64,000 nucleotides of DNA from Chryseobacterium sp. T16E-39 (GCF_002216065.1 NZ_CP022282.1:1798001-1862000), one strand, 5' to 3'; positions 44,103 to 53,474 are shown, counted from the stretch's first letter. Notes: generated by a model from the sequence alone, not told the origin. Numbers and translations: made by a program.

Positions 44103-45212
44103 TTAAGCAATTACCCTTATCATCGATTTTACTTTAATCAGCTTATCCATCAGCTCTTCTTTCGAATCTGCCAGAACATTGATATGCCCCATTTTTCTTC
44201 CGGGTTTGGTTTCTGTTTTTCCGTAAAGATGAATATATGTTTTAGGAAGTTTTAATACATCCTCTATTCCTTCATAAATTACTTTTCCGCTATACCCTTC
44301 TGCTCCCACCAGATTAAGCATACCACTGTAACCAAAAGCATCCGTATCAGCCAGCGGTAAGTTTTTAACCACTCTATACATCTGTTCGAATTGTGAATTA
44401 GCATTCCCCTCCTGACTTTGGTGTCCTGAATTATGAAGTCTCGGTGCTGTTTCATTCACCCATACTTTCCCTGCTCGATCCAGGAATAATTCTATAGCAA
44501 AAAGCCCCGGAGAGTTTATTGCATTTAGAAACTTCTCAGTGATGAGATCGATCTGTCTTTGAATATCTTCATGTAAGAAAACGGGACAAATATTGAAATC
44601 CAATAAATTTAATTTAGGATCAGCGACCATTTCTGTAACCGGAAAAGTCTTCGTTTCCCCATTTTCATTTCTTGCCACAATAACAGACAATTCTTTATCG
44701 ATATCAACCAGACTCTCTATAACAGAGGCTTCCTTCCATAGATTTTGGAAATCTTCTTCATTTCTGATCACCTGGACTCCTTTTCCATCATATCCACCTG
44801 TATTCATCTTTTGAACAAAAGGTAGTGGCATTGTAATTTTATCATCACTATTCCAGACTACCTGAAATTCGGGACTGGGAATGTCATGAGCTTCATAGAA
44901 TTCTTTCTGAAGGATTTTCTGTTGAATCGTTTTAATAATTGCAGCATTCGGAACCACTCTTACTCCCTGGTTTTCGAGTTCAGCCAAAGCATCTGCATTT
45001 ACATGCTCAATCTCTATGGTTACAACATCTTTATTTTTACCAAAGTTCAGAACAGTTTCATAATCATTGAAATTTCCTTGTGTAAAATTTGAAATATTAT
45101 TGCAGGGTGCATCAGAAGCCGGATCAAGAGTGTAAAATTCATCATCGTATTTCAAGGCACTCTGTATCAACATTCTTCCTAGCTGTCCTCCTCCTAAAAT
45201 TCCTATTTTCAT
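44103..45212 (-). CDS. purK: 5-(carboxyamino)imidazole ribonucleotide synthase
   Basis: 369 aa ATP-grasp enzyme making N5-CAIR from AIR, bicarbonate and ATP. Start MKIGILGGGQLGRML, then LPFVQKMNTGGYDGKGVQVI (ATP-binding loop), VNETAPRLHNSGHQ and LYGKTETKPGRKMGHI are diagnostic. Acts just before PurE. A perfect TATCTTTG box with TTTG 21 bp upstream lies about 110 bp before the ATG, giving an unusually long leader. Confidence 0.97.
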   Translation of the reverse strand: MKIGILGGGQLGRMLIQSALKYDDEFYTLDPASDAPCNNISNFTQGNFNDYETVLNFGKNKDVVTIEIEHVNADALAELENQGVRVVPNAAIIKTIQQKILQKEFYEAHDIPSPEFQVVWNSDDKITMPLPFVQKMNTGGYDGKGVQVIRNEEDFQNLWKEASVIESLVDIDKELSVIVARNENGETKTFPVTEMVADPKLNLLDFNICPVFLHEDIQRQIDLITEKFLNAINSPGLFAIELFLDRAGKVWVNETAPRLHNSGHQSQEGNANSQFEQMYRVVKNLPLADTDAFGYSGMLNLVGAEGYSGKVIYEGIEDVLKLPKTYIHLYGKTETKPGRKMGHINVLADSKEELMDKLIKVKSMIRVIA

Positions 45213-45320
45213 TCTATTTTTTATTAGATATTTTCAATTGAAAGTACTTAGACAATACGTAATTATTTTTAGTTTTTCAGTAATTGCAATACAATATCTG
45301 ACCACTTATCTAAGACTGTG

Positions 45321-45353
45321 CAAAGATAAAAATTTTATATCCTATTACCCAAA
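45321..45353 (-). promoter_or_regulatory. purK promoter with long leader
   Basis: Minus strand: TATCTTTG (plus 45321-45328) and an upstream TTTG (plus 45350-45353) with a 21-bp spacer. The predicted leader is about 104 nt. I saw no purine-riboswitch core in it. Confidence 0.5.
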
Positions 45354-45401
45354 CTTTCAATCCCTTCAAGTGTTTCTCCAATATCCCCACATCTTTTAAA
45401 C

Positions 45402-45431
45402 AACTACGCCGGCTTAAAAGCCGGCGTAGTT
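45402..45431. repeat. perfect 13-bp GC-rich hairpin, terminator-like
   Basis: AACTACGCCGGCT / AGCCGGCGTAGTT around TAAA, at the 3' end of the DUF1543 gene. Far GC-richer than its surroundings; no long T-run on the minus strand. May be a REP-like element used as a terminator. Confidence 0.7.
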
Positions 45432-45444
45432 AATTATTCCAAAT

Positions 45445-45999
45445 TTACACTTTATCTATTTTCAGGTATCCAAGTCCCATTGGATTATTCTGATCTTCTG
45501 CATCAGATTTCTCTAAAATGATAGAGTATTTTTCTTTCATTTTCTGTGGAAGGATATCATTAACATTGAAAATATCATCAATGTCAACTCCATGTTTATC
45601 ATCCACGTGGCTTACTGCACCTTCGAATCCCATTGTTTTATAGAACTCCGTTTCCTTCACTCTTTTTATGATCTCTCCCATCGATTGCCCCACCATAAGA
45701 TGCTGTTCATGAAACTCTTCAAAATACCCTCTTTTGTACCCACCCAAATTAATAAAATACAACTGGTCCTCAATCGGCTGACCGGTTTTCTCAACAATTT
45801 TCACCTCATATCCATTTGCAAATCTCACTTCCTGATGACAGTCGATATGAATTTTTCCATCTGCTTCTTTCCAGAAATCTTTCATATCCGGAACAAGATC
45901 TTTTAAGTTCTCAGCAATTCCAAAGAATACATCATGCTGTTCGATATTCCTTCCTGGAGGAGTAGCACCGAGGATTACATAGAATAATTTCATTTTCAT
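45445..45999 (-). CDS. DUF1543 domain protein
   Basis: 184 aa from ATG 45999 (ATG 45993 is also possible). KLFYVILGATPPGRNIEQHDVFFGIA is the DUF1543 hallmark and recurs in degenerate form in the second half (KIHIDCHQEVRFANGYEV ... LYFINLGGYKRGYFEEFHEQHLMVG), consistent with two DUF1543 repeats. Function unknown. TATTTTTG box upstream on the minus strand. Confidence 0.85.
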   Translation of the reverse strand: MKMKLFYVILGATPPGRNIEQHDVFFGIAENLKDLVPDMKDFWKEADGKIHIDCHQEVRFANGYEVKIVEKTGQPIEDQLYFINLGGYKRGYFEEFHEQHLMVGQSMGEIIKRVKETEFYKTMGFEGAVSHVDDKHGVDIDDIFNVNDILPQKMKEKYSIILEKSDAEDQNNPMGLGYLKIDKV

Positions 46000-46043
46000 T
46001 TTTTTATTCACACAAAAATACGTCAAATTTATCTTTTTGAAAG

Positions 46044-46075
46044 TTTGGCAGAAAACACCAATAGTTTTATATTTG
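46044..46075 (+). promoter_or_regulatory. TSUP gene promoter with leaderless spacing
   Basis: TTTG (46044-46047), 20-bp spacer, TATATTTG (46068-46075), then only TATTC before ATG 46081. Best -33/-7 pair of the leaderless candidates. Confidence 0.7.
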
Positions 46076-46080
46076 TATTC

Positions 46081-46911
46081 ATGTCAGAAATCATTATTCT
46101 CTTTCTTGGAGCAATCTCTGCTGGCCTTTTAGGTTCGCTTACCGGTTTAGGAGGAGGAGTTATCATTATCCCTTTATTGACGCTGGGGTTTGGCGTCCCA
46201 ATGCACTACGCAATTGGAGCTTCTTTAATTTCCGTGGTAGGTACCTCTTCTGGTGCTGCCGTAGCATTTGTTAAGGAAGGCTTTACCAATATGAGAATCG
46301 GAATGTTCCTCGAAATTGCCACTACAGCTGGGGCTATCGCCGGAGCTCTTGTTTCCGGAATTCTTAACCCAAATACCATCGGAATTATTTTCGCAAGTAT
46401 TCTTCTTCTTACCGTTATTTTAAATATTAAAGGTAAACCTGATCACCAGGAACCCTTGATAAAAGGAAGTTTAGAGGATAAACTTAAACTATACGGAACT
46501 TTTCCAGATAAAGGAGTGATCAAGAGCTATTCGGCTCGAAATACTATTCCAGGGTTTTTCATGATGATGTTTGCTGGTGCCATGTCCGGGCTTTTAGGAA
46601 TCGGTTCAGGTGCTTTAAAAGTATTGGCAATGGATAATATGATGAAACTGCCATTTAAAGTATCTACCACCACCAGTAACTTTATGATCGGTGTAACCGC
46701 TGTTGCAAGTTCTTTGATCTATTTTCAGAGAGGAGAAATTATTCCGGTGATTGTAGCTCCCGTACTGGTAGGCGTTGTAGTAGGCAGCTTTATCGGTTCC
46801 AAAACATTGATGGTTTCAAAGACAAAAAAGCTAAAAGTATTTTTTGCGATCGTCATTACAATTCTTTCAATTTACATGATGTATAACGGTATAAATCAAA
46901 GTTTCAGATGA
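46081..46911 (+). CDS. TSUP-family (TauE/SafE) anion exporter
   Basis: 276 aa from ATG 46081; the frame opens slightly earlier but the promoter lies there. About eight helices in two homologous halves with GLLGSLTGLGGGVIIIPLL and GAMSGLLGIGSGALKVLAM, the TauE/SafE repeats. The family exports sulfite, sulfoacetate or related anions. The TGA overlaps the ATG of the DUF1634 gene, a frequent TSUP partner. Confidence 0.92.
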   Translation: MSEIIILFLGAISAGLLGSLTGLGGGVIIIPLLTLGFGVPMHYAIGASLISVVGTSSGAAVAFVKEGFTNMRIGMFLEIATTAGAIAGALVSGILNPNTIGIIFASILLLTVILNIKGKPDHQEPLIKGSLEDKLKLYGTFPDKGVIKSYSARNTIPGFFMMMFAGAMSGLLGIGSGALKVLAMDNMMKLPFKVSTTTSNFMIGVTAVASSLIYFQRGEIIPVIVAPVLVGVVVGSFIGSKTLMVSKTKKLKVFFAIVITILSIYMMYNGINQSFR

Positions 46912-47291
46912 GAAAGAACTTCACAGATGTTGATTTGAATCGTTCGGTAGGAAACCTTCTTAGAATGGGTGTTATCTTATCAGTAGCCATCTCTATTGTC
47001 GGTTTTATAAAATTGTTCCTTGAAGGTTTTAAAATGCCCAAAAACTATTCTTTACTGGAAACAGGTTCTTCTTCTGAAAAAGTATGGGGCCAGTTTTGGG
47101 ATTCTTTATGCAAAGGAGAAGGAATGGCAATTATCCAACTGGGAATACTCGTTCTTATTTTCACTCCTTTAATGAGAATTGTTTTTGCATTGATAGGCTA
47201 TCTAAAAGAAAAAGATTATATCTACGTTATCATTTCTTCTATTGTTTTGGCAATTATGGCAATCAGTTTCTTTACAGGATACGCCCACTAA
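46908..47291 (+). CDS. DUF1634 membrane protein
   Basis: 127 aa, three hydrophobic segments (LLRMGVILSVAISIVGFIKLF, IIQLGILVLIFTPLMRIVFALIGYL, YIYVIISSIVLAIMAISFF). Start ATG overlaps the TSUP stop as ATGA, indicating translational coupling; likely an accessory subunit of the exporter. Confidence 0.9.
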   Translation: MRKNFTDVDLNRSVGNLLRMGVILSVAISIVGFIKLFLEGFKMPKNYSLLETGSSSEKVWGQFWDSLCKGEGMAIIQLGILVLIFTPLMRIVFALIGYLKEKDYIYVIISSIVLAIMAISFFTGYAH

Positions 47292-47296
47292 ATCTT

Positions 47297-47674
47297 TTAC
47301 ATTTCATAAAACTCCAAAGGAAGATGATCCGGATCCTGTGTAAAGAAAAACTCTTTACCGGTAAACTCATCAATACGAATATCTTCACAATCAAGACCTT
47401 TATCAATAAGTTCCTGACGTTTTTCACCAACATTCTCCACAGAAAATGCCAGGTGTCGTAATCCACATGATTCAGGACGGGAGGGTCTTTGAGGAGGATC
47501 AGGAAATGAAAAAAGTTCAATAACATAATGATCCCCAATCGCAAGATCTAATTTATAAGACTGTCTTTCTTCACGATATACTTCGCGGATTATATGTAAT
47601 CCTAAAACCTCTGTATAAAACCTTTTGGATACCTCGTAGTTAGAGCCAATAATGGCTATATGATGAATTTTCAT
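47297..47674 (-). CDS. VOC-family protein, glyoxalase-like (YaeR/GloA2 type)
   Basis: 125 aa. MKIHHIAIIGSNYEVSKRFYTEVLG, IELFSFPDPPQRPSRPE, GLRHLAFSV and FFTQDPDHLPLEFYE contain the metal-binding His and Glu residues of the vicinal oxygen chelate fold. The SFPDPPxRPSxPE segment is characteristic of the YaeR group of unknown substrate. Six bp downstream of the NTF2-like gene. Confidence 0.92.
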   Translation of the reverse strand: MKIHHIAIIGSNYEVSKRFYTEVLGLHIIREVYREERQSYKLDLAIGDHYVIELFSFPDPPQRPSRPESCGLRHLAFSVENVGEKRQELIDKGLDCEDIRIDEFTGKEFFFTQDPDHLPLEFYEM

Positions 47675-47680
47675 TTTAAT

Positions 47681-48127
47681 TTATTTGATATTTTCGCAAT
47701 TATCCTTTCTCCTGGTATCTATGATGTACTGAATTTTCCAGTTATTATTTTGTTTCACCAATTGAAAACTATTAGCTCCACAATGGGAAAAGTTACCTTT
47801 ATAATAAAATTGATAAGGGGTAAAGACACTTGCCAGATCTCCATCAATGTTAATAGATCCTATTGTGATTCTCTCATCTAGATCACCTTTTGAAGCCTTT
47901 GCAATGGAAGATGCAAAATCAGGTATACTTTCTGTTTTTACAACTCCTTCTTTCTTAATAGTCTGAAGAATAGCATTCTCAGCAAAAGAAGCGCGTAATA
48001 ATTCAGGATCAGCATTTTTCATGGCTAAAAACAAATCGCGAATCGGTTTTTCAATGTCCTTATTTTCAGACTCTTGTCCAAAACAAAAAGAACTAAAAAA
48101 TAGAGCAATAACAAGTATTTTATTCAT
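47681..48127 (-). CDS. exported NTF2-like (SnoaL-like) protein
   Basis: 148 aa with a signal peptide (FFSSFCFGQ). Body EKPIRDLFLAMKNADPELLRASFAENAIL ... WKIQYIIDTRR is the cone-shaped NTF2-like fold used for small-ligand binding. Function unknown; in an operon with the VOC gene. TATTTTTG box 14 nt upstream. Confidence 0.85.
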   Translation of the reverse strand: MNKILVIALFFSSFCFGQESENKDIEKPIRDLFLAMKNADPELLRASFAENAILQTIKKEGVVKTESIPDFASSIAKASKGDLDERITIGSINIDGDLASVFTPYQFYYKGNFSHCGANSFQLVKQNNNWKIQYIIDTRRKDNCENIK

Positions 48128-48264
48128 AATAATGTATCCTTCAAAAATATAACTGAATAAAAGTAATAAAAATACCTTTCAAAGCATATTAATCTACATT
48201 AAAAAAATGATTTCATTTGAATTGTTATAAAAAACCGTTATTTTTATCCTTCTATTTAAGAAAT

Positions 48265-49347
48265 ATGTGGAGTGCTTATCTAATTTTAATAGGACTATTG
48301 GTCTTACTAACAATATTACCCAAAATTCAAAATCAACACTGGATATTCCGGGTTCCGGAGTTCGGTAAAATTCAAATCACTTACTTTATTGTTATTGCCT
48401 TTATTTTAGGCTTTTTCATACAGTCTTCAGAAAATTTCTGGTATTTTCAAGGGGTGTTGCTTATCCTGTTTATCCATCATAGTGTAATCCTTGTCAAATA
48501 CACCCGACTTTACCGGATCAAAAAACACCACCCACGCAACCACTCTTCTGAAAAAATACATTTCATTTCTGCCAATGTTTACCAGTTCAATACCGAATAC
48601 AACAGGTTTATCAAACTTATCGAAAGATGTAAACCTGAAATGTTCCTGACCATGGAAAGCAATAGTGATTGGGAATATGCACTAAGGGTTTTGGAAAACG
48701 ATTACCCCTATCATCATAAGGTTACGTTAGAAAACACTTATGGAATGCATTTTTATTCGAAGATTAAGATTAAAAAAGCCACAACCCATTATTTCGTTGC
48801 TGAAGATATTCCTAGTATTGAAATTCATTTAAAAACTGAAGATGGTTTTTCTTTTGTCTTTTTCGGTGTCCATCCTCCACCTCCAAGTCCCACAGAAGAA
48901 GAAACTTCAAAAGAAAGGGATGGTGATCTTTTAAGCGTTGCAAAATATGTCAAAGACATCCATAAACCCGTACTGGTAGTTGGAGATTTCAATAATGTGG
49001 CATGGTCAAAATCGTCTATCCTGTTTAGAAAAACCAGCCACCTCATCGATCCAAGAATCGGGCGAGCCTTCGTTTCAACATTTCATGCTAAATATCGTTT
49101 ATTGAGGTTCCCTATCGATCTTATGTTCCACAGTGAAGATATCTTTATTAAAGAGCTAAAGACCTTAGAAAATTTTGGTTCTGACCACTTACCTGTGTAC
49201 TGTGAGTTCTTTATCGACCATCATAATGATGAACAGGAGGAAAGAGTAGAAATTGCTGACGCCGATGAAAAAGCAGAAGCAGAGGAAATGATTATGGAAG
49301 GGAAAAAAGAGGATGGTGAAAGGGATGCTGTTGTTACTGAAGATTGA
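48265..49347 (+). CDS. membrane-anchored endonuclease/exonuclease/phosphatase family protein
   Basis: 360 aa from ATG 48265. Three N-terminal hydrophobic segments (YLILIGLLVLLTILP, ITYFIVIAFILGFFIQ, VLLILFIHHSVILV), then an EEP catalytic domain from FISANVYQFN through TMESNSDW, FFGVHPPPPSP, VGDFNNVAWS and NFGSDHLPVYCEF, which carry the conserved Asn, Glu, Asp-x-Asn and Asp-His residues. The C-terminal 45 residues are very acidic (EEERVEIADADEKAEAEEM). Substrate (nucleic acid, phosphoinositide or sphingomyelin-like) unclear. Confidence 0.88.
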   Translation: MWSAYLILIGLLVLLTILPKIQNQHWIFRVPEFGKIQITYFIVIAFILGFFIQSSENFWYFQGVLLILFIHHSVILVKYTRLYRIKKHHPRNHSSEKIHFISANVYQFNTEYNRFIKLIERCKPEMFLTMESNSDWEYALRVLENDYPYHHKVTLENTYGMHFYSKIKIKKATTHYFVAEDIPSIEIHLKTEDGFSFVFFGVHPPPPSPTEEETSKERDGDLLSVAKYVKDIHKPVLVVGDFNNVAWSKSSILFRKTSHLIDPRIGRAFVSTFHAKYRLLRFPIDLMFHSEDIFIKELKTLENFGSDHLPVYCEFFIDHHNDEQEERVEIADADEKAEAEEMIMEGKKEDGERDAVVTED

Positions 49348-49360
49348 TATATTTTTAAGA

Positions 49361-49531
49361 GAATGGGCTAAAGCCCATTCCTATTGATAATTGTAAGTTT
49401 TATTCACAAATTTCTTATCAATAGAGATGGGCTTTAGCCCATCCAAAAAGGGAAATCAGAATCGGCTTTAGCCAAAACCTATCAATCATCTATTTAGTAT
49501 TGATACAAAAAAAACGGGCTAAAGCCCGTTT
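49361..49531. repeat. cluster of GGGCTAAAGCCC palindromes, last one a terminator
   Basis: Perfect palindromes at 49361-49380 (GAATGGGCT-AA-AGCCCATTC), 49426-49443 (GATGGGCT-TT-AGCCCATC), a partial one at 49464-49473 and one at 49512-49531 (AAACGGGCT-AA-AGCCCGTTT). The first two also pair with each other over about 29 bp (49362-49390 with 49415-49443). The last is followed on the minus strand by eight T and serves as the mvaD terminator. Another copy lies at 53709-53726. Confidence 0.85.
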
Positions 49532-49546
49532 CAAATTATCTGTATT

Positions 49547-50605
49547 TTAAAATTTCATAATATCCTTCACCACCCCATTCTTCTGGGTATGCTGCAATAG
49601 CTCAGTTTCAATAAAGTTTTTGATTATTTCTTCAGACCCATTATTGGGAAACAGAAGATGAACATTAGCACCTGCATCCAAAGTAAAGAATAAAGGCAAT
49701 TGGGTTTCTCTTCTAAAATCCCATATTTTATTAATCACTTCCAGAGTTCCTGTTTTCATCAGAATAAATGCAGGATCACTCATCATCATCATTGCATGAA
49801 GCGTAAGGGCCTCATGTTCTACTAATTTAATAAAACTTTCCAGATCTCCTTTTTTAAGGATATCTTTCATCGGAACAAAATTCTCGCGAGCTTCCTGGAA
49901 TCTTCTTTCAGCATATGGATTCGTATTCATTAGACCATGCCCTATTGTAGAAGAAACACTTTTTTGACCTTCATGGATCAACAGCACCCAATCATTAAAA
50001 TCCTTGAAAATCTCATGAATCTCATCATTAGCATATTGTACCGCAAACAGATCAGAACTTCCTGAAACCTCATCAGAAACTCCCCAAACAACCAATCCGT
50101 TATACAGGCTTCGGCATGCACTTCCACTTCCAAGTCTTGCTAAAAAAGAAGCTTTCTGCAAAGACTGTTGTTCGGATATTCCTTCAGAAAACAGCCCCTC
50201 TAAAGTCATCAGGCATTTTGCAATAGCTCCAAAACCTGAAGCTGAACTTGCAATTCCGGAACTGTGAGGGAAGGTATTTTCCGTATTAATAATATATTTC
50301 CCTTTTAAAATCCAGGGTAAATATTTCTCAATATTCTTAAAATATTTTTCTATTTTTTCTCCAAATTTCACTTCTTCAGTTCCTGATAAAAAGGTTTGAA
50401 CTGAGAAAGGCTCATCAGCTAAAAACTCTATTGTCGTATTCGTTTTACAGTGATTAAGTGTATAGCTGATGCTTGGGTTAGCAGGAATCTGATCTGCATA
50501 TTTTCCCCAATATTTAATTAAGGCAATATTGGATGGGCAGCTTTCTGAAACCGTTTGTGAAGTAATGGTATAATTTTCTTTTCCTAAAAATTCCTGTGTC
50601 GTCAT
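49547..50605 (-). CDS. mvaD: diphosphomevalonate decarboxylase
   Basis: 352 aa GHMP kinase-fold enzyme making isopentenyl diphosphate, last step of the mevalonate pathway. Marks: SCPSNIALIKYWGK (about 22-35), PHSSGIASSASGFGAIA (113-129, ATP/phosphate loop), ARLGSGSACRSLYNGLVVW and DAGANVHLLFP. Mevalonate-pathway genes are usual in Flavobacteriia. Last gene of an operon with the acyl-CoA ligase, with 91 bp between. Confidence 0.95.
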   Translation of the reverse strand: MTTQEFLGKENYTITSQTVSESCPSNIALIKYWGKYADQIPANPSISYTLNHCKTNTTIEFLADEPFSVQTFLSGTEEVKFGEKIEKYFKNIEKYLPWILKGKYIINTENTFPHSSGIASSASGFGAIAKCLMTLEGLFSEGISEQQSLQKASFLARLGSGSACRSLYNGLVVWGVSDEVSGSSDLFAVQYANDEIHEIFKDFNDWVLLIHEGQKSVSSTIGHGLMNTNPYAERRFQEARENFVPMKDILKKGDLESFIKLVEHEALTLHAMMMMSDPAFILMKTGTLEVINKIWDFRRETQLPLFFTLDAGANVHLLFPNNGSEEIIKNFIETELLQHTQKNGVVKDIMKF

Positions 50606-50696
50606 AATCTAATTCAAAATGATAAAAACTGAGTATTCCAAGCATAAATATTAAAACAACTTTCGTGTTTGAATTTTATGATTCTTCAAATTTTAT

Positions 50697-52460
50697 CTAG
50701 TACATTTTTTCAATAATATCTTCATATCTCTTAAGAACTACATTCCTTTTGATCTTCAATGTTGGTGTAATTTCTCCGGTATTGATATCAAATTCAGCAG
50801 GCATCAATGTAAATTTTTTCACCTTTTCGAAGTCAGCTAGATGTTCCTGCAGTTCTTTAACCTTATTTTTATAGAGATTGATGATCTCTTCTTTTTTCAC
50901 TACCTCATCCCAATTTGTAAAGGCGATGTTATTTTTCTTGATATAATCTTCTAAAAATTCAAAGTTAGGAACAATTAAAGCTGAAACAAATTGTCTTCCT
51001 TCCGCAATCAGTACAATCTGTTGAATATAATTATTATTGGTTAAAAGATTCTCTATTTGTTGTGGAGCGATATATTTCCCGTTGGAAGTTTTCATCAGGT
51101 CTTTGATCCGGTCGGTGATGATCAGATTTCCTTGATCATCAAACTTTCCTGCATCTCCCGTTTTAAACCAGCCATCTTCTGTGAATACAGCTTTTGTTTC
51201 TTCAGGTTTATTGTAATATCCTTTCATAATCCCATTTCCCCGTGCCTGAATTTCATCATTCTCACCAATCCGGATTTCAACTCCTGGCAAAGGTTTCCCG
51301 CTGGTTGCATGTTCAAAATGAGTTAAAGGAAATAACGTTAAAGTAGCGGTTGTTTCTGTAAGACCGTATCCCACTGTCACATGGATTCCTACGGACTCAA
51401 AGAACCTTGTTACTTCAGGTGATAAAGAAGCTCCACCACAAGGTAAAAACCATAATCTACCGCCCATTTTTTCTTTGATCTTACTAAAGACCAGCATATT
51501 TGCAATAGATTCCTTTATTTTTAATCCAAATGGAGTCTGAAGATCATTTCTTCTTAATTCAGCAGTTTGCTGTCCTACTTCCAAAGCCCAATTGAAGATC
51601 TTTTTCTTTAATGGCGAGCTTGCGTCTGCCATATCATTCACTCCTGCATAAATCTTCTGGAAAAATCTTGGAACAGCACACATCATTGTTGGTTTTATTT
51701 CTACCAATGCTTTAGCAATATTTTTAGGATCTTCTAAAAAATAAACTCTTGCACCACCATACAATGAAAGTAAGCTCCAGCTTCTTTCAAAAACATGACT
51801 CAAAGGTAAAAATGCCAGTGAAAGCTCTTCTTCAAAATTTTTAAACTTAAAAAATTCAAAATGAGCATCGAAAGCTTTTATAAAGTTACCATGCGTCAGC
51901 ATAACACCTTTAGGCGTCCCTGTCGTTCCCGATGTATAGATCAGGGTCGCTACATCATTATATTCTTTTTTACTGATCTCCAATTGAGGAGAAGATTTTG
52001 CAATAAAGTCTTCCAGATAAAAAGCATCTCCCTTTTTGATCCATACTGCCTTTTTAGTGACAATGACCGTTTGGAGGGCATTTCCTTCTTTATTTAAAAG
52101 TTCAAAGCAAGCATTATATTGATCCTGATTTCCTACTAAAACAGCTTTCGCCTGAGAATCATTGATGATATATTCTGCCTGTTCTGCATTATTGGTTGAA
52201 TAAATCGGAACTGTAATCGCCCCGATCGACAATGAAGCCAAATCAAAGATCATCCACTCCGCTGAATTATCAGCGTAAATAGCAACTCTGTCATTTTCCT
52301 GAATTCCAGATTCTTTGAGGGCATTGGCCGTTTTAAAAACCATTTCGCCAAATTTCTTCCAGCTCAGTTCTTTCCAGACCTCTTTATTTTTAAAACCAAT
52401 AGCTGATTTTAAAGGATGCTTTTCTACATTTTTACTGATAATAGCCTCTGCAAGATTCAT
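50697..52460 (-). CDS. long-chain acyl-CoA ligase (AMP-forming)
   Basis: 587 aa, long-chain acyl-CoA synthetase type. LIYTSGTTGTPKGVMLTHGN (AMP/phosphate loop), VGYGLTETTATLT, GWFKTGDAGKFDDQGNLIITDRIKD and KTSNGKYIAPQQIENLL (hinge and catalytic Lys region) are intact. Starts directly at the end of the upstream reductase/epimerase gene (no gap), so tightly coupled. Confidence 0.94.
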   Translation of the reverse strand: MNLAEAIISKNVEKHPLKSAIGFKNKEVWKELSWKKFGEMVFKTANALKESGIQENDRVAIYADNSAEWMIFDLASLSIGAITVPIYSTNNAEQAEYIINDSQAKAVLVGNQDQYNACFELLNKEGNALQTVIVTKKAVWIKKGDAFYLEDFIAKSSPQLEISKKEYNDVATLIYTSGTTGTPKGVMLTHGNFIKAFDAHFEFFKFKNFEEELSLAFLPLSHVFERSWSLLSLYGGARVYFLEDPKNIAKALVEIKPTMMCAVPRFFQKIYAGVNDMADASSPLKKKIFNWALEVGQQTAELRRNDLQTPFGLKIKESIANMLVFSKIKEKMGGRLWFLPCGGASLSPEVTRFFESVGIHVTVGYGLTETTATLTLFPLTHFEHATSGKPLPGVEIRIGENDEIQARGNGIMKGYYNKPEETKAVFTEDGWFKTGDAGKFDDQGNLIITDRIKDLMKTSNGKYIAPQQIENLLTNNNYIQQIVLIAEGRQFVSALIVPNFEFLEDYIKKNNIAFTNWDEVVKKEEIINLYKNKVKELQEHLADFEKVKKFTLMPAEFDINTGEITPTLKIKRNVVLKRYEDIIEKMY

Positions 52461-53474
52461 TTATTTATTCAGCTTTTTGTCGTTACTATAATTATTAATA
52501 TGAAAATCGATACTTTCCTGTACGGGAATGAATTGATAATTCAGTTTTTCTTTGATCTTTTGATTCGAAATGATATTGAGTGAAGTTATAGCTTCAATAT
52601 TGGATTTTGTAACCATTCTTAATTTTGGAATCAGCCATCCTAAAAGTATATTGGCAATTCTTCCGGCGTTAAGTTCCGCTTGAGAAAGTATTCTGGCATT
52701 TTTCAATCCCAATTTTCTGCGGATATGATTCCCAATCTCTGCAAACCTTTTATTTTCAGAGACCAGAATAAAGCGTTCACCAAAAATATTTTTTTCCATT
52801 AATTCTATGGAAACTCTGGCAACATCACGAACATCAACATACGATGAACCTCCTGAAAATGTAAAATTATTTTTTTCAAAAGTTGAAAAAAGCTCACCAC
52901 TACTTTGCTCCCAATTTCCGCTTCCGATAATAATAGCAGGATTAATAATTATAGTATTTAAACCTTCTGCCGAAGCTCGCCAAACTTCCATTTCAGATAA
53001 ATGTTTTGAAATAGCATAGGCAGAGTGATCAATTTTTGGGTTAAAATCAGAATCCTCATCAAGCTCACCTTTTTCATTAAAACTATCTAATACGGCAACA
53101 GAGCTTACATGTAAAAATTTCGTAACACCTGAACCTTCACAGGCAAATAAAAGCTTCTCTGTACCTTTAATATTGGTATGGTACATCTCTTTTTCATCCT
53201 TAGGATGGAAACTTACTTTTGCAGCACAATGGTACACTTCTTCCACCCCCTTCAGAGCCTCCTGTAAAGAATTCAAATCATCAAAATCTACATCTACCCA
53301 TTCAATTTTATTAAAAAAATCATCTGGATTTTCCGTATAAAACTGATATGAATGCTTTACTTCGTTTAAATTACTTGTAGGTCTTTTGGCGCCCCGTACA
53401 CTTTTACCTCTTTTAAGAAGTTCTAAAATGACTACGCGTCCCAAAATTCCGGTTGCTCCCGTTACAAAAACCAT
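52461..53474 (-). CDS. NAD(P)-dependent epimerase/dehydratase, extended SDR
   Basis: 337 aa from ATG 53474 (a TTG just upstream in frame is not needed). FVTGATGILGRVVILELLKRG cofactor loop, CAAKVSFHP, HVSSVAVL, SAYAISKHLSE (YxxxK) and INPAIIIGSGNW resemble dihydroflavonol-4-reductase-like and 3-beta-HSD-like enzymes. First gene of the operon with the acyl-CoA ligase and mvaD; a lipid or isoprenoid substrate is inference. Confidence 0.9.
   Translation of the reverse strand: MVFVTGATGILGRVVILELLKRGKSVRGAKRPTSNLNEVKHSYQFYTENPDDFFNKIEWVDVDFDDLNSLQEALKGVEEVYHCAAKVSFHPKDEKEMYHTNIKGTEKLLFACEGSGVTKFLHVSSVAVLDSFNEKGELDEDSDFNPKIDHSAYAISKHLSEMEVWRASAEGLNTIIINPAIIIGSGNWEQSSGELFSTFEKNNFTFSGGSSYVDVRDVARVSIELMEKNIFGERFILVSENKRFAEIGNHIRRKLGLKNARILSQAELNAGRIANILLGWLIPKLRMVTKSNIEAITSLNIISNQKIKEKLNYQFIPVQESIDFHINNYSNDKKLNK

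Noticed and set aside
45213..45316. Purine riboswitch in the purK leader
   Set aside because: No recognisable three-way junction core or conserved loop sequences.
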